From the NCBI RefSeq assembly GCF_020523985.1, contig NZ_JAIVKM010000001.1, positions 248,001 through 312,000 on the forward strand: 64,000 nt of DNA, read 5' to 3'. Positions 36,354 through 47,741 of this stretch are shown here, piece after piece. Source of the stretch: Mangrovibacter yixingensis (GTDB lineage: Bacteria > Pseudomonadota > Gammaproteobacteria > Enterobacterales > Enterobacteriaceae). The notes below the pieces were generated by a model. It made no database searches and was not told the DNA's origin. It worked only from the letters and a program-made list of their open reading frames with translations. How positions within the stretch are numbered: position 1 is the first letter of the stretch; every line of letters begins with the position of its first letter. Made by a program: the position numbers and the translations under genes.

Positions 36354-37265
36354 GTGAGAATTGGCATTGATCTGGGTGGCACAAAAACGGAAGTCATAGC
36401 CTTGAGTGATGCGGGAGAACAGTTGTTCCGCCATAGGGTGGCAACCCCACGCGGTGATTACCAGGAAACGCTGAACGTTATTGTTGATTTAGTTCACCGG
36501 GCTCAGGCCCATACTGGGCAACAGGGCTCTGTTGGCATAGGTATTCCGGGAACGTTGTCACCGCAAACACACCGGGTTAAAAACGCCAATTCTGTGTGGC
36601 TGAATGGTCAGCCTCTTGACCAGGATCTGGCTGCAAAATTAGGGCAACCGGTTCGCCTGGCAAATGATGCCAACTGCCTCGCAGTATCTGAAGCGGTAGA
36701 TGGCGCAGCCGCTGGCGCCGGGGTGGTATTCGCGGTGATTATTGGCACAGGATGTGGTGCCGGAATCGCCATTGAAGGGCGCTGCCATGCAGGTGGAAAT
36801 GGCACTGCCGGGGAGTGGGGGCACAACCCTCTGCCCTGGATGGATGATGATGAACTGCGTTATCGGGACGATGTTTCTTGCTATTGCGGGCAGCGTGGGT
36901 GTATCGAAACTTTTATTTCCGGAACAGGGTTCGCAACGGATTACCAACGGTTAAGTGGCCACTTACTTCGCGGAAATGAGATAGTCGCACAAGCTGCTGG
37001 CGGCGATACTCTGGCAGAGCAGGCTTTATGCCGCTATGAGCAAAGGCTGGCTAAATCTCTGGCCCATGTGGTGAACCTGCTTGACCCGGATGTGATTGTG
37101 CTCGGTGGTGGAATGAGCAATGTTGACCGTTGGTACCAAACTGTACCTGGGTTGATGAATAACTGGGTATTTGGGGGTGAATGTACCACGCCAGTGCACA
37201 AGGCAAAGCATGGTGATTCCAGTGGTGTTCGTGGTGCTGCCTGGTTATGGCCGCAAGTAAAATAA
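36354..37265 (+). CDS. mak: Fructokinase (mannokinase) Mak, ROK family
   Basis: The 303-residue ROK sugar kinase has the phosphate loop [14 protein letters not shown], the catalytic [13 protein letters not shown] zinc ligands in [10 protein letters not shown] and [15 protein letters not shown], and [14 protein letters not shown]. It phosphorylates fructose (and mannose). It starts at GTG 36354 after AAGGAG, the same start codon as in E. coli. In E. coli araJ follows; here a short gap precedes convergent sbcC. Confidence 0.96.
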   Translation: MRIGIDLGGTKTEVIALSDAGEQLFRHRVATPRGDYQETLNVIVDLVHRAQAHTGQQGSVGIGIPGTLSPQTHRVKNANSVWLNGQPLDQDLAAKLGQPVRLANDANCLAVSEAVDGAAAGAGVVFAVIIGTGCGAGIAIEGRCHAGGNGTAGEWGHNPLPWMDDDELRYRDDVSCYCGQRGCIETFISGTGFATDYQRLSGHLLRGNEIVAQAAGGDTLAEQALCRYEQRLAKSLAHVVNLLDPDVIVLGGGMSNVDRWYQTVPGLMNNWVFGGECTTPVHKAKHGDSSGVRGAAWLWPQVK

Positions 37266-37350
37266 AGACGAAGCCCGTATGAAGTCACCAGGGTAAGTGA
37301 GCCATTACTGACCTGTGTGTATTTTTCATATGCGAATTTCTATACGTGAA

Positions 37351-37389
37351 GTGCGGGCATGAAGTGTGGGCATGAACTGCGGGCGTGAG
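37351..37389. repeat. Three tandem 13-bp repeats downstream of mak
   Basis: Units GTGCGGGCATGAA (37351), GTGTGGGCATGAA (37364) and CTGCGGGCGTGAG (37377) follow head to tail. They lie in the mak-sbcC gap where E. coli has araJ. Confidence 0.75.
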
Positions 37390-37505
37390 AGCCACAGCGC
37401 TATGTCTGCACTTAACCCGGTTTACACTTGACCTGGTTTGCATGCAGCCTGCACTCATGCCCACATAAAAGTGAGCCATCACTCACTTTTGTTGCTAATT
37501 TTAAT

Positions 37506-37527
37506 CCACCGCCAGGCCTGGCGGTGG
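37506..37527. terminator. Palindromic hairpin between mak and sbcC
   Basis: CCACCGCCAGG followed directly by its reverse complement (22 bp) lies 12 nt after the sbcC stop. On the plus strand TTGTTTATT follows, so it may act as a bidirectional terminator for convergent mak and sbcC. Confidence 0.65.
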
Positions 37528-37538
37528 TTGTTTATTCG

Positions 37539-40500
37539 CTAGCTTTCTACAGCAAAGTGTTTATCCAGCCGGCTATACCCCAGCCCATTCACTTTCCGAA
37601 CTTTGATTTGCACCGGAATACGCTCTTTCATTGCTGATACATGGCTGATAACACCAATGATTTTGCCACTGGCGTTGAGTGTATCCAGTGCATCAAGGGC
37701 GGTATCCAATGTTTCTGCATCCAGAGTACCAAAGCCTTCATCAAGGAATAACGAGTCTATGCGGGTTTTATGGCTGACCAGGTCTGACAACGCCAGAGCC
37801 AGCGCCAGACTCACGAGGAAGCTTTCTCCACCAGATAATGTCCGGGTGTCGCGCACGGCATCGGCCTGCCAGGTATCAACGACTTCCAATTCCAGTGCTT
37901 CGTTATCTTTGCGTTGTAGCAAATAGCGGCCATGTAACCGGTGCAGTTGCTGGTTAGCCAGCCAGACCAGGTTATCCAGTGTCAGCCCCTGAGCAAATTT
38001 ACGGAATTTATCACCTTCTTTAGACCCAATCATTTCATTCAATGCGCCCCAGTCGGTGGCTAACTGTTGCTGTTGTTCAAGAGCGCTAAGCAGGCTTTGT
38101 TGTTGTTCCCTTTGGCGAGAGTCGTGCTCCAGTTGCTGGCGCAATGCTCCCTGGCCTGATGTGTTTTCGCGCCACTGAGTGTTGATAAGCGCCAGTTGTG
38201 CTTCCAGAACGCTTTGGGTGTCTTGTTCGGTAAGATGCTCAGGACGTGCTGCGATATGAGCAGCAAGTTGTTGATGTGCCTGCTCTGACAATACCGTTTG
38301 CTGTTGCACCTGTTGGGTCAGGGTTGCCTGGCGGTCAGTCAGGTGTTGGCGAGTGGCGTCATCGAGCAATGCAGCTGTCATTTCATGTAGTGAAGCAAAC
38401 TGGCTGGCCTTTAGCGCGTTGTCCAGTGCGAGTTGGTACTGAGCCAGTTTCTCTTTTTCCTGCACCAACTGCTGATTCAGTGCTTCAACCTGGCTGTGTA
38501 AAGCTACCCATTCGCTGTTATGCCGTGACCACGCCTGTATCCGTTGCTGCTGGGTGTTTTCATCCGGGAGCGGTATTTCACTACCATCGTCTTCCAGTGT
38601 CTGGAGGATCTGCCTGACGGCTTCGTGGTCTGTGTTTAATTGTGCCAGCAGAGCTTGTTGTTGGCGCCATTGTTCGCGTGTTTTCTCGCGTGCCGCCAGC
38701 CAGGATTCAACTTCATCAGGTTGCGGCCAGGGTAATTGCCAGGTTGCCAGTGCAGTTTGAAGTGTGAGCTGTTGTTGCTCACACGACTGGGATAATTCAG
38801 TAAGTTGCGCCCTGGTTTGCTCTACCAGCGCCAGTTGCCCCAGCCACACCTGATGTGCCTGAAGTTGGGCCTGGTACGTTTCATTGTCGCTTAACCACTG
38901 TGTAATATCGTCACCCGGTACGGCAGAAAGACCGAGTACCTGGCACAGTTGTGCCCATTGTTGATGATGGCGTTCCAGAGCCTGTTCAATACTGGCCTGT
39001 TGGCGGGTTAATTGCTCGGCTTGTGTTGCCAGCGCATCATGCTGGCCTTTTAATGTCGCGCCTTCGTCTGCCAGTAGCCGCTTACGTTCTTCCAGCGCAG
39101 CTTTACGTTGCTGATTCTCTCCTGGTTGCAGAGACTGGTAATGGGCAACGGCGGGATGCTCTGTTGCGCCACATAGCGGGCATGGCTGGCCTGCCTGCAA
39201 GCGTTCCCGCTCCGCATTCAGGTTAACAATAGTGTTTTCCAGTTCACAGATTTTCGCTACGTCCTGGTACTGCTGGTTAACTTCGGCCCAGGCCTTACGC
39301 CGTTCAGCAAGCTGCAAACCCGCCTGTTGATAACGCTGTTGGTTTTCATCCCGCTGTAATTGTAGTTGCTGGTGCTGTTGCCGAAGCGGGGCAAACTCAA
39401 TCGACATACGCCGGAGTTGCTCACGCTGTACTTGATTGCGCTGGTGTTCTGCCAGGCGAGCAATTGTCTCTTCCCCGGTTAATGAAAGGGATGAATGTGC
39501 CTGTGCAGACAGTTTTTCTTGTTGTGTGGCCAGGGTTTGCTGCAAGGCTTCGAGTTGTTTACTGTCAGCCCTGTAGCGGGCAAAGCTGCTGCGCCATCCG
39601 GCCAGTTCGTGCTGCCACTCTTCCACCTGTTGGTGTTCGCCCAACCAGGCCGTAACCGCCTGGCGTTGCGTTTCTATATGTGTGTTTTTATTCCGGGCTG
39701 CCAGCCATACTTGTTGGCGTACCTGGCTGGCGGTGTTCAGACGTTGAGATAAATCAGCCAGTTGTTGTTCCTGGTGGCTAACACGGTTGGACTGTTCTGT
39801 GCATTGTTGCCAGACCGGGCGCAATTTTTCGGCGGGTTGTGCCAGAGCCAGGCGTTCACGGTCAGGTTGTGCCGCCTCAAAATCGCGTTTTGCCTGAACC
39901 CGTTTTTGCTCGAGCACACTGATTTGTTGCTGTTGATGGGTTAATTGTTGTAGCCACTGAACAGCAGATTGTACCTGGTGTTGTTGCTTGAGTATCTGTT
40001 GCTCAATTTGTGCCAGAGATGCAGCCTGAGCTTCCAGCGCTGCGCGTTCATCAGGTGACAGGCATTGCACACCGCTGGCTCTGGCCTGTAATTGTTCCAG
40101 TTGCTGTTTGTGCTGCTTCCATGTGTCGAACACCAGTGCGGAGATCTGCCCATAAATCTCGGTGCCGGTAAGTTCTTCCAGCAATTCTGCGCGTGCTTTA
40201 GCATCAGCATTAAGAAATGCGGCAAATTGCCCCTGGGATAGTAACATTGAACGAGTAAACCGGTCGTAATCCAGCCCTGTCAGGCGGGCAATGGTTTCCA
40301 GTTTATCTTTCACTTTGTCGGCAATGATTTTGCCGTCTGCGCAACGTGCCAGTTCAACTCTTGGTGCCTGGAGTTTTCCGTCAGGCTGGTTGCGAGCCCT
40401 GTTCTGGCTCCAGAAGGCGCGCCAGGCGACGCCTTTTACTTCGAACTCAACTTCCGCAAGGCATTCTGCGGTGTCACGAGTCATGAGATCGTTACTGGAT

Positions 40501-40697
40501 TGGGAAATGATGTTGAGGCGAGGCGTCTGGTGATACAACGCCAGGCAAATGGCATCCAGCAGTGTTGTTTTCCCCGCGCCAGTAGGGCCGGTAATCGCGA
40601 ACAAGCCATTGCTGTTAAACGGTGACTGAGTAAAGTCGATTTTCCATTCACCTTTAAGTGAATTCAGGTTTTTAAGCCTCAGCGTCAGAATTTTCAT
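37539..40697 (-). CDS. sbcC: Exonuclease subunit SbcC
   Basis: The 1052-residue SMC-like ATPase (E. coli 1048) has Walker [15 protein letters not shown] near residue 36, long coiled coils rich in Gln, the zinc hook [10 protein letters not shown] in the middle, the ABC signature [19 protein letters not shown] and Walker [13 protein letters not shown] near the end. SbcCD (Mre11-Rad50 type) cuts DNA hairpins and double-strand ends. The ATG overlaps the sbcD stop by 4 nt. Confidence 0.97.
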   Translation of the reverse strand: MKILTLRLKNLNSLKGEWKIDFTQSPFNSNGLFAITGPTGAGKTTLLDAICLALYHQTPRLNIISQSSNDLMTRDTAECLAEVEFEVKGVAWRAFWSQNRARNQPDGKLQAPRVELARCADGKIIADKVKDKLETIARLTGLDYDRFTRSMLLSQGQFAAFLNADAKARAELLEELTGTEIYGQISALVFDTWKQHKQQLEQLQARASGVQCLSPDERAALEAQAASLAQIEQQILKQQHQVQSAVQWLQQLTHQQQQISVLEQKRVQAKRDFEAAQPDRERLALAQPAEKLRPVWQQCTEQSNRVSHQEQQLADLSQRLNTASQVRQQVWLAARNKNTHIETQRQAVTAWLGEHQQVEEWQHELAGWRSSFARYRADSKQLEALQQTLATQQEKLSAQAHSSLSLTGEETIARLAEHQRNQVQREQLRRMSIEFAPLRQQHQQLQLQRDENQQRYQQAGLQLAERRKAWAEVNQQYQDVAKICELENTIVNLNAERERLQAGQPCPLCGATEHPAVAHYQSLQPGENQQRKAALEERKRLLADEGATLKGQHDALATQAEQLTRQQASIEQALERHHQQWAQLCQVLGLSAVPGDDITQWLSDNETYQAQLQAHQVWLGQLALVEQTRAQLTELSQSCEQQQLTLQTALATWQLPWPQPDEVESWLAAREKTREQWRQQQALLAQLNTDHEAVRQILQTLEDDGSEIPLPDENTQQQRIQAWSRHNSEWVALHSQVEALNQQLVQEKEKLAQYQLALDNALKASQFASLHEMTAALLDDATRQHLTDRQATLTQQVQQQTVLSEQAHQQLAAHIAARPEHLTEQDTQSVLEAQLALINTQWRENTSGQGALRQQLEHDSRQREQQQSLLSALEQQQQLATDWGALNEMIGSKEGDKFRKFAQGLTLDNLVWLANQQLHRLHGRYLLQRKDNEALELEVVDTWQADAVRDTRTLSGGESFLVSLALALALSDLVSHKTRIDSLFLDEGFGTLDAETLDTALDALDTLNASGKIIGVISHVSAMKERIPVQIKVRKVNGLGYSRLDKHFAVES

Positions 40698-41902
40698 GAC
40701 TTCGGCTCCTCTTCCAAATGATGCAGGGTTTCAGCAAATAACCCACGCAGGCGTGACACCTGGTTTTCATCGATACTTTCTTGCGCCAGACGACGTTCAA
40801 ACACTTCACGGGTACTGAGTTCGCTCAGAGTTTCTTTTTGTTGGTTAGCGATAATTTTTTCCCGTTGTTCACGGCTGCGGCGCAATAACACAATTTCGAC
40901 GGGTAAATCAGCAGTTAGTGCCTGTAGCTGTTTTTGCATGTCGTGGAGGTACTGGTCTGTAGTGATTTCAATATCAAGCCAGGTCACCGGTGTGGAAGGT
41001 GCATCTCGCCAGGCTTCCAGTTGCTGTGTGATGCTGTCCAGCGAGCCTTTAAGCATTAGCAATGGCTGGGTTACCGGCACCGGGAGCGGCGTTACTGTAC
41101 TCAGTTCACCTTCATTGAAATCTACCAATAGCACCATTTTTGTGCTGTTGGTTTCGTCGAAACTCAGCGCAATGGGCGACCCGCAGTAGCGGATATGCTC
41201 ACTACTGGTGACTTTTTGCGGGCGATGAATATGCCCCAAAGCAATGTAATCTGCTGGGGGGAAGGTATTGGCCGGGAAGGCGTCGAGTGTGCCGATATAA
41301 ATATCGCGCACGGCATCGCTTTTACTGGCTCCGACGGTTGTCAGGTGGCCTGTGGCAATAATCGGCAGTTTCCGATTACCTCGCAATTCACAAGCAGCTT
41401 CATAGCCTTGCTGGTAATAGAGGTGAATGGCCTCGACCAATGCCTGTTGTTTTTGCTGCCCACTTTGCCCGGACTGGCTGATTTGGATATCTCGTGGGCG
41501 TAAAAAAGGAACCGGGCAGAGTACCGCACCAGGTTCACCGTTGCGAAGCGGTAATAAAATAGGGGCTTCGGTGTCAGATGTACTGGCGATAACCCAGGTA
41601 TTCAGGTAACCCAATAGTTCACGTGATTCATTCAATGTGGCGACAGAATCATGATTGCCGCCCAGAACCACCAGAGTACAACCCGTTTCTTGAAGCTGAA
41701 CGACAAAGCGGTAATACAATTCACGTGCATAGCTGGGGGGGGAGCCAGTATCGAAAATGTCGCCAGCGACAATGACAGCGTCAACCTGGTGCTGTTCAAC
41801 CATTTCGGTTAGCCAGTTTAGAAAGGCAGCATGTTCTGGAGCACGGCTTTTAGTATAGAAATTTTGCCCCAGATGCCAGTCAGAGGTGTGAAGAATGCGC
41901 AT
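40694..41902 (-). CDS. sbcD: Exonuclease subunit SbcD
   Basis: The 402-residue calcineurin-like nuclease (E. coli 400) has the metal motifs [36 protein letters not shown] and ALGHIHRPQ. It is the nuclease subunit of SbcCD. It precedes sbcC on the minus strand with a 4-nt overlap and is divergent from phoB. Confidence 0.97.
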   Translation of the reverse strand: MRILHTSDWHLGQNFYTKSRAPEHAAFLNWLTEMVEQHQVDAVIVAGDIFDTGSPPSYARELYYRFVVQLQETGCTLVVLGGNHDSVATLNESRELLGYLNTWVIASTSDTEAPILLPLRNGEPGAVLCPVPFLRPRDIQISQSGQSGQQKQQALVEAIHLYYQQGYEAACELRGNRKLPIIATGHLTTVGASKSDAVRDIYIGTLDAFPANTFPPADYIALGHIHRPQKVTSSEHIRYCGSPIALSFDETNSTKMVLLVDFNEGELSTVTPLPVPVTQPLLMLKGSLDSITQQLEAWRDAPSTPVTWLDIEITTDQYLHDMQKQLQALTADLPVEIVLLRRSREQREKIIANQQKETLSELSTREVFERRLAQESIDENQVSRLRGLFAETLHHLEEEPKS

Positions 41903-42089
41903 AACCTGTCCTGGTTTGAAAGCGAAGTGGTGATTATATACGTGTGGTGGTCGAAGTTGCAGGTGTGTTGTAGAAAGCTGTGTAATGGGGGCCAGTGTGA
42001 TGACTGTTTCTGCCTGCTTTGCAGCAGAAGGAAACGCTTTGTCATAAAATAATATAGCAGGTCATGTAATGGTCATTTTTTTCATAAAA

Positions 42090-42107
42090 CTGTCATAAAA
42101 CTGACGC
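42090..42107 (+). promoter_or_regulatory. PHO box upstream of phoB
   Basis: CTGTCAT (42090-42096), AAAA, CTGACGC (42101-42107) is almost the E. coli phoB PHO box, with a TTTTCATAAAA-type flank to the left. It lies about 47 nt before the phoB start and permits autoactivation. Confidence 0.9.
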
Positions 42108-42153
42108 ATAATGACGCCGCGTTAAATTATTGTATATATTTACAGGGCTGATT

Positions 42154-42843
42154 ATGGCGAGACGAATTCTGGTTGTGGAAGATGAAGCACCCATTCGTGA
42201 AATGGTGTGTTTTGTGCTCGAACAAAATGGTTTTCAGGCTGTTGAGGCGGAAGATTATGACAGTGCAGTAAACCAGCTCAACGAACCCTGGCCGGATTTA
42301 ATTTTACTCGACTGGATGTTGCCGGGCGGCTCCGGGATTCAGTTTATCAAGCACCTGAAACGAGAAGCGATGACACGTGATATTCCTGTGGTCATGCTTA
42401 CGGCTCGCGGAGAAGAAGAAGACCGTGTCAGAGGGCTGGAAATCGGGGCGGATGATTACATCACCAAGCCGTTTTCACCCAAAGAACTGGTTGCGCGTAT
42501 TAAAGCAGTGATGCGGCGTATATCGCCAATGGCAGTAGAAGAAGTGATAGAAATTCAGGGGCTGAGCCTGGACCCTTCTTCTCACCGTGTGATGACGGGT
42601 GAGAGCCCGCTGGATATGGGGCCAACAGAGTTTAAGTTACTGCATTTTTTCATGACACATCCAGAGCGGGTTTACAGCCGTGAACAACTCCTTAATCATG
42701 TATGGGGGACGAATGTTTATGTTGAAGACCGAACGGTAGATGTTCACATTCGCCGCTTGCGTAAAGCGCTGGAATTCAGTGGTCATGATCGTATGGTTCA
42801 AACCGTTCGCGGTACGGGTTATCGTTTTTCAGCCCGTTTTTAA
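42154..42843 (+). CDS. phoB: Phosphate regulon response regulator PhoB
   Basis: The 229-residue protein (identical length to E. coli) has a receiver domain with the acidic pair in [11 protein letters not shown], the phosphorylated Asp in [13 protein letters not shown], Lys in [11 protein letters not shown], and an OmpR-type winged helix ([19 protein letters not shown], then [17 protein letters not shown]). Start ATG 42154; an earlier in-frame ATG at 42130 is not family-like. It is co-transcribed with phoR behind a PHO box. Confidence 0.97.
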   Translation: MARRILVVEDEAPIREMVCFVLEQNGFQAVEAEDYDSAVNQLNEPWPDLILLDWMLPGGSGIQFIKHLKREAMTRDIPVVMLTARGEEEDRVRGLEIGADDYITKPFSPKELVARIKAVMRRISPMAVEEVIEIQGLSLDPSSHRVMTGESPLDMGPTEFKLLHFFMTHPERVYSREQLLNHVWGTNVYVEDRTVDVHIRRLRKALEFSGHDRMVQTVRGTGYRFSARF

Positions 42844-42865
42844 TTATCTGGATGGAGTATGACCC

Positions 42866-44176
42866 GTGCTTGAACGGTTGTCATGGCGAAGGCTGGTGCT
42901 CGAACTGGCGCTGTGTTGCATGCCTGCTTTATTGCTAGGGGCGTTCTTTGGTTATCTTCCCTGGTTTTTACTGGCGAGTGTGACAGGCCTGCTTGTTTGG
43001 CACTTTTGGAATCTGTTAAGGCTTTCCTGGTGGTTGTGGGTTGACCGCAGTATGACGCCACCAACAGGTTCCGGGAGCTGGGAGCCGCTGATGTACGGTA
43101 TTCACCAGATGCAAATGCGCAATAAAAAGCGGCGCAAAGAACTGGGTAATCTCATTAAGCGGTTCCGTAGTGGGGCGGAATCATTGCCGGATGCATTGGT
43201 AATGATGACAGAAGTGGGTGCCATTTTTTGGTGTAATGGCCTTGCTATTCAATTACTTAATTTACGCTGGCCGGATGATAACGGGCAAAATATTGTTAAC
43301 TTGCTGCGTTACCCGGAATTTAACCAGTACATCAAAAAGCGCGATTTCACGCGCCCTTTCAACCAGGTGCTGAATAACGGCCGCCATCTTGAGTTTCGTA
43401 TTATGCCTTATACCGACGGACAGTGGCTGATGGTGGTGCGTGACGTGACTCAGATGCACCAGCTTGAAGGGGCAAGGCGTAACTTTTTTGCCAATGTCAG
43501 CCATGAATTGCGCACTCCACTGACTGTGCTGCAGGGCTACCTGGAAATGATGCAGGACCAGTCGCTGGAAGGGGTTGTGCGTGAGAAAGCACTGGTCACT
43601 ATGCGGGAACAAACCTCGCGCATGGAAGGGCTGGTACGCCAGTTACTGACATTATCACGTATTGAAGCAGCGCCGGTGTTGAGCCTTACAGATAAAATTG
43701 ATGTTCCTCTGATGTTGCGTTTGGTGGAGCGTGAAGCTCAAACCTTGAGCCAGGGCCGCCACCAGATAAGTTTCACAGTCAACCCAGCGTTACAGGTTTA
43801 TGGTAGTGAAGAACAGTTACGCAGTGCTATGTCTAACCTGGTTTATAACGCAATTAACCACACACCAGAAGGGACGCACATTCAGGTTAAGTGGGAGAAA
43901 GTATCTCATGGCGCACGCTTCTCTGTGCAGGACGACGGGCCCGGAATCTCACCTGAGCACTTACCACGCCTGACCGAGCGTTTCTATCGGGTAGATAAAG
44001 CACGTTCGCGCCAGACGGGGGGAAGTGGGTTAGGTTTGGCAATAGTGAAGCATGCCCTTACTCACCATGATTCTCGCCTGAGTATTGATAGTACGCTCGG
44101 CAAAGGGAGCTGTTTTTCTTTTGAGTTGCCGGAGCGTTTGCTGGTCAGTGATAAGGTGCTGGCGGCACAAGCCTGA
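42866..44176 (+). CDS. phoR: Phosphate regulon sensor kinase PhoR
   Basis: The 436-residue inner-membrane histidine kinase (E. coli 431) has two N-terminal membrane helices ([22 protein letters not shown], then [15 protein letters not shown]), a PAS domain, the H-box [20 protein letters not shown], the N-box [15 protein letters not shown], and DDGPGIS and [12 protein letters not shown]. The start is GTG 42866. PhoR phosphorylates PhoB when phosphate is scarce. All key motifs are intact even though phoA nearby is not. Confidence 0.97.
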   Translation: MLERLSWRRLVLELALCCMPALLLGAFFGYLPWFLLASVTGLLVWHFWNLLRLSWWLWVDRSMTPPTGSGSWEPLMYGIHQMQMRNKKRRKELGNLIKRFRSGAESLPDALVMMTEVGAIFWCNGLAIQLLNLRWPDDNGQNIVNLLRYPEFNQYIKKRDFTRPFNQVLNNGRHLEFRIMPYTDGQWLMVVRDVTQMHQLEGARRNFFANVSHELRTPLTVLQGYLEMMQDQSLEGVVREKALVTMREQTSRMEGLVRQLLTLSRIEAAPVLSLTDKIDVPLMLRLVEREAQTLSQGRHQISFTVNPALQVYGSEEQLRSAMSNLVYNAINHTPEGTHIQVKWEKVSHGARFSVQDDGPGISPEHLPRLTERFYRVDKARSRQTGGSGLGLAIVKHALTHHDSRLSIDSTLGKGSCFSFELPERLLVSDKVLAAQA

Positions 44177-44204
44177 ATTCAACTGTAAACATAACTTTCC
44201 AGTG

Positions 44205-44220
44205 GGCCATATATATGGCC
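44205..44220 (+). terminator. Short hairpin after phoR
   Basis: GGCCAT (44205-44210) pairs with ATGGCC (44215-44220) and is followed by TGCTTTCTTTT. It is a probable weak terminator of phoBR. Confidence 0.5.
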
Positions 44221-44802
44221 TGCTTTCTTTTGTATTGCAGCAGTAATGCAAGGAATATTTCCGGCTGATGACTTTTTGTTCGAACTATAAGCGGTTCTTA
44301 TGATGGTAAATTAGAGATAATACCTACTTATTGTTCTTATTTTGGAATAAGTCGCTTGTTTTAGGATCGCTTCTTGCCTTTAAACGCTATAAGCGTTTTA
44401 ATTGCGCCCCTGTTTGTGCAGGAATATACCAGGATTGCCTTATTAACCGGAAAACTATTCTTAATTATGGTTAATCATGAGCATATCCCGCTGTAAATGC
44501 TATGTTGTTGCCCGCCATTTAGAAAATGGCTGTTCTTCTGGCTGTGGCGGTAACTCAGCAGCAGTGTATTCGCCCCCGGTTTTCGGGGCGTTTAGCTCAG
44601 TATGTTTCCTGCCAGCCAGGTTTTCGCTTCTGCAAACAACATATACGCACAATATTCAGGTTGCAGGCAGTGGTAGTGCAGTGAACTCCAGCTCTTGTCC
44701 AGGGTGACTGGGAAGACAGGAGAATCAACGCCCCTGCAGTTTGGAGTATTAAGGCGATAAATCATTACATTCAACACCACATCCACAGGCTACAAGTACG
44801 AT
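44221..44802. other. Long phoR-brnQ gap with hairpins, possible brnQ leader
   Basis: About 580 nt with no gene I can support. Two stem-loops are visible: AAACGCT/AGCGTTT (44382-44398) and CGCCCC/GGGGCG (44571-44590, followed by TTTAG). The second could be a leader terminator upstream of brnQ. A 76-codon frame (44477-44707) is cysteine/serine-rich and unlike known proteins. Confidence 0.35.
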
Positions 44803-46122
44803 ATGACCCGTCAATTAACATCCCGTGACATCATCGCTTTAGGTTTTATGACCTTTGCGTTGTTTGTTGGCGCAGGGAACATCATTTTTCCTCCAATGGT
44901 TGGTTTACAGGCTGGCCCGCATGTTTGGATTGCGGCGGCTGGCTTTCTTATTACCGCAGTTGGTTTACCCGTCCTGACTGTTATCTCGCTGGCAAAAGTG
45001 GGTGGTGGTATTGATAACCTCAGTTCCCCCATTGGCCGCCATGCAGGCCTGGTGCTGGCAACAATTTGTTATCTGGCTGTTGGGCCGTTGTTTGCCACAC
45101 CCCGCACAGCAACCGTGTCATTTGAAGTAGGGATTGCTCCGCTGGCAGGCGATGGTCCCACCCCTTTACTGATTTACAGCCTGATTTATTTTGCTCTGGT
45201 GATTGGGATTTCACTCTATCCTGGGAAGTTGCTTGATACTGTCGGTCACTTTCTTGCACCGGTAAAAATCGTCGCATTAATTATTCTGGGTGGTGGGGCA
45301 ATTTTCTGGCCTGCAGGTGGCTTAAGTGACGCAACTGAGGCATACCAGAATGCTGCGTTTTCTAATGGGTTCGTCAATGGCTATCTGACAATGGATACCC
45401 TGGGTGCGCTGGTGTTCGGCATTGTGATTGTTAATGCTGCCCGTTCTCGTGGCGTAACTGAATCTCGCCTGTTGACTCGTTATACGATTTGGGCTGGCTT
45501 GATTGCTGGTATTGGCCTGACATTGTTGTATTTGTGCCTGTTCCGCCTGGGCTCTGACAGCAGCTCTCTGGTGGCTCAGTCTGCTAATGGTGCCGCTATT
45601 CTCCATGCTTATGTGCAACATACGTTTGGAATCTATGGCAGCCTGTTGCTGGCAATATTAATTTTTGTTGCCTGTATGGTAACGGCGGTTGGGTTGACTT
45701 GTGCCTGTGCTGAATTCTTCGCGCAGTATCTGCCTGTTTCTTACCGCACCCTGGTATTTATTCTGGGCCTGTTTTCTATGGTGGTGTCTAACCTCGGTTT
45801 AACCCACTTGATCAACATTTCGGTGCCGGTGCTTACGGCTATCTACCCGCCTTGTATTGTGCTGGTCGTATTAAGTTTCACCCGCCCGTGGTGGAGCAAC
45901 CCAACGCGTATTATTGCGCCAGGCATGTTAATCAGTCTGCTGTTTGGGTTAATTGACGGCGTGAAAGCTTCACCTTTTAGTGAGATTCTTCCCGCATGGT
46001 CAACCCATTTACCATTAGCTAAAGAAGGGCTTGCCTGGCTGATGCCAACGCTTGTGATGCTGCTCATCTCGGTTGTGTGGGATAAAGTGGCAGGTGGTGA
46101 AGTCGCTTCCACTGCACACTAA
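44803..46122 (+). CDS. brnQ: Branched-chain amino acid carrier BrnQ
   Basis: The 439-residue inner-membrane LIVCS-family symporter is the full E. coli length. It has [25 protein letters not shown] at the start, [18 protein letters not shown], and about 12 membrane segments. It imports leucine, isoleucine and valine with a cation. A strong terminator follows before proY. Confidence 0.96.
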   Translation: MTRQLTSRDIIALGFMTFALFVGAGNIIFPPMVGLQAGPHVWIAAAGFLITAVGLPVLTVISLAKVGGGIDNLSSPIGRHAGLVLATICYLAVGPLFATPRTATVSFEVGIAPLAGDGPTPLLIYSLIYFALVIGISLYPGKLLDTVGHFLAPVKIVALIILGGGAIFWPAGGLSDATEAYQNAAFSNGFVNGYLTMDTLGALVFGIVIVNAARSRGVTESRLLTRYTIWAGLIAGIGLTLLYLCLFRLGSDSSSLVAQSANGAAILHAYVQHTFGIYGSLLLAILIFVACMVTAVGLTCACAEFFAQYLPVSYRTLVFILGLFSMVVSNLGLTHLINISVPVLTAIYPPCIVLVVLSFTRPWWSNPTRIIAPGMLISLLFGLIDGVKASPFSEILPAWSTHLPLAKEGLAWLMPTLVMLLISVVWDKVAGGEVASTAH

Positions 46123-46138
46123 AAAGAATTATTTGTTC

Positions 46139-46170
46139 AACCACGGTGTTTTGCACCGTGGTTTTTTATT
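46139..46170 (+). terminator. Rho-independent terminator between brnQ and proY
   Basis: AACCACGGTG (46139-46148) pairs with CACCGTGGTT (46154-46163) and a T-rich tract follows. It lies only 29 nt before the proY start, so brnQ readthrough would control proY. Confidence 0.9.
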
Positions 46171-46191
46171 TTGTCAGATGGTAAGAGAAAC

Positions 46192-47577
46192 ATGGAAAAC
46201 GCGAACAAACTCAAACGTGGTCTGAGTACGCGTCACATCCGTTTTATGGCGCTGGGGTCGGCAATTGGTACCGGCCTGTTTTACGGCTCCGCGGATGCGA
46301 TAAAAATGGCAGGCCCCAGTGTATTACTGGCATACATTATTGGCGGGATTGCCGCTTACATCATAATGCGTGCCCTGGGTGAAATGTCGGTACACAACCC
46401 TTCTGCCAGTTCGTTTTCGCGTTATGCCCAGGAAAATCTCGGCCCTTTAGCGGGCTATATCACTGGCTGGACCTACTGTTTTGAGATACTGATTGTTGCC
46501 ATTGCGGATGTCACCGCATTCGGTATTTATATGGGCGTCTGGTTCCCAACTGTGCCGCACTGGATCTGGGTGTTGAGTGTGGTGCTAATTATTTGCGCCA
46601 TCAATTTGATGAGTGTGAAAGTGTTTGGGGAACTGGAGTTCTGGTTCTCATTCTTCAAAGTCGCCACGATTATCATCATGATTGTTGCCGGGGTGGGGAT
46701 TATCCTGTGGGGTATCGGCAATGGCGGAGAACCCACCGGAGTCCATAACCTGTGGAGTAATGGCGGATTCTTCAGTAATGGCTGGCTGGGGATGGTTATG
46801 TCGCTGCAAATGGTGATGTTTGCCTATGGCGGGATTGAAATCATCGGTATCACGGCAGGTGAGGCGAAAGACCCGGAACAATCTATCCCGCGAGCCATTA
46901 ACTCCGTCCCGATGCGTATTCTGGTGTTCTATGTGGGTACGCTGTTTGTCATTATGTCCATCTACCCGTGGAATTTAGTAGGTACAGACGGTAGCCCGTT
47001 TGTTCTGACATTCCAGCATATGGGAATTACCTTTGCAGCCAGCATCCTGAACTTTGTGGTGCTGACCGCGTCACTGTCTGCCATCAACAGTGATGTTTTT
47101 GGCGTGGGGCGCATGTTGCACGGTATGGCCGAGCAGGGCAGTGCACCTAAAATCTTCGCGAAAACGTCGCGCAAAGGCATTCCCTGGGTAACGGTTGTGG
47201 TAATGACCGGGGCATTGCTGGTTGCGGTGTACCTCAACTACATCATGCCGGAAAATGTGTTCCTGGTGATTGCTTCCCTTGCCACGTTCGCCACTGTGTG
47301 GGTGTGGATTATGATTTTGCTGTCTCAAATAGCTTTCCGCCACCGCTTACCTGCCAGTGAAGTTGCCGCGCTGAAGTTTAAAGTACCGGGCGGCGTAATT
47401 ACTACAGTGGTCGGGCTGGTATTCCTGGTCTTTATTATTGGGCTAATTGGCTACCACCCAGAAACCCGCATTTCGCTTTATGTTGGTATTGTCTGGATTG
47501 TGCTGTTGCTGGCGGGCTGGGTGATGAAATGCCGTGCAGATAACCGCAAAGCTGTGCTGGTATCCGATAACGACTAG
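46192..47577 (+). CDS. proY: ProY, proline-specific permease (APC family)
   Basis: The 461-residue, 12-helix amino acid permease (E. coli ProY 457) is nearly identical at the N-terminus: [20 protein letters not shown] and the [15 protein letters not shown] loop. It is a cryptic proline transporter in Salmonella, and histidine transport has also been reported. ATG 46192 follows AAGAG; an earlier in-frame start lies inside the terminator. The C-terminus is slightly longer than in E. coli. Confidence 0.95.
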   Translation: MENANKLKRGLSTRHIRFMALGSAIGTGLFYGSADAIKMAGPSVLLAYIIGGIAAYIIMRALGEMSVHNPSASSFSRYAQENLGPLAGYITGWTYCFEILIVAIADVTAFGIYMGVWFPTVPHWIWVLSVVLIICAINLMSVKVFGELEFWFSFFKVATIIIMIVAGVGIILWGIGNGGEPTGVHNLWSNGGFFSNGWLGMVMSLQMVMFAYGGIEIIGITAGEAKDPEQSIPRAINSVPMRILVFYVGTLFVIMSIYPWNLVGTDGSPFVLTFQHMGITFAASILNFVVLTASLSAINSDVFGVGRMLHGMAEQGSAPKIFAKTSRKGIPWVTVVVMTGALLVAVYLNYIMPENVFLVIASLATFATVWVWIMILLSQIAFRHRLPASEVAALKFKVPGGVITTVVGLVFLVFIIGLIGYHPETRISLYVGIVWIVLLLAGWVMKCRADNRKAVLVSDND

Positions 47578-47588
47578 CTTTTTCTGCT

Positions 47589-47615
47589 CCGGGGAGGCAT
47601 CTGGTTTCTCCCCGG
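47589..47615 (+). terminator. Hairpin after proY
   Basis: CCGGGGAG (47589-47596) pairs with CTCCCCGG (47608-47615). No T-tract follows, so its strength is doubtful. Confidence 0.45.
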
Positions 47616-47741
47616 GCTGTGTCTGTTTCCCTTTCCGTTTTCTCCTCCCCCGTTATCCTCCCCGAATAAAGTCGCCAATGGTGAGTTTCCTGTGTAACGA
47701 TTATGGCAAGGTGGCGCAATTCCAGAGAGGGGAGAGCGATT

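Noticed and set aside
44477-44707. 76-codon plus-strand frame upstream of brnQ as a leader peptide or gene
   Set aside because: Not enriched in branched-chain codons as an attenuator leader would be; no family similarity.
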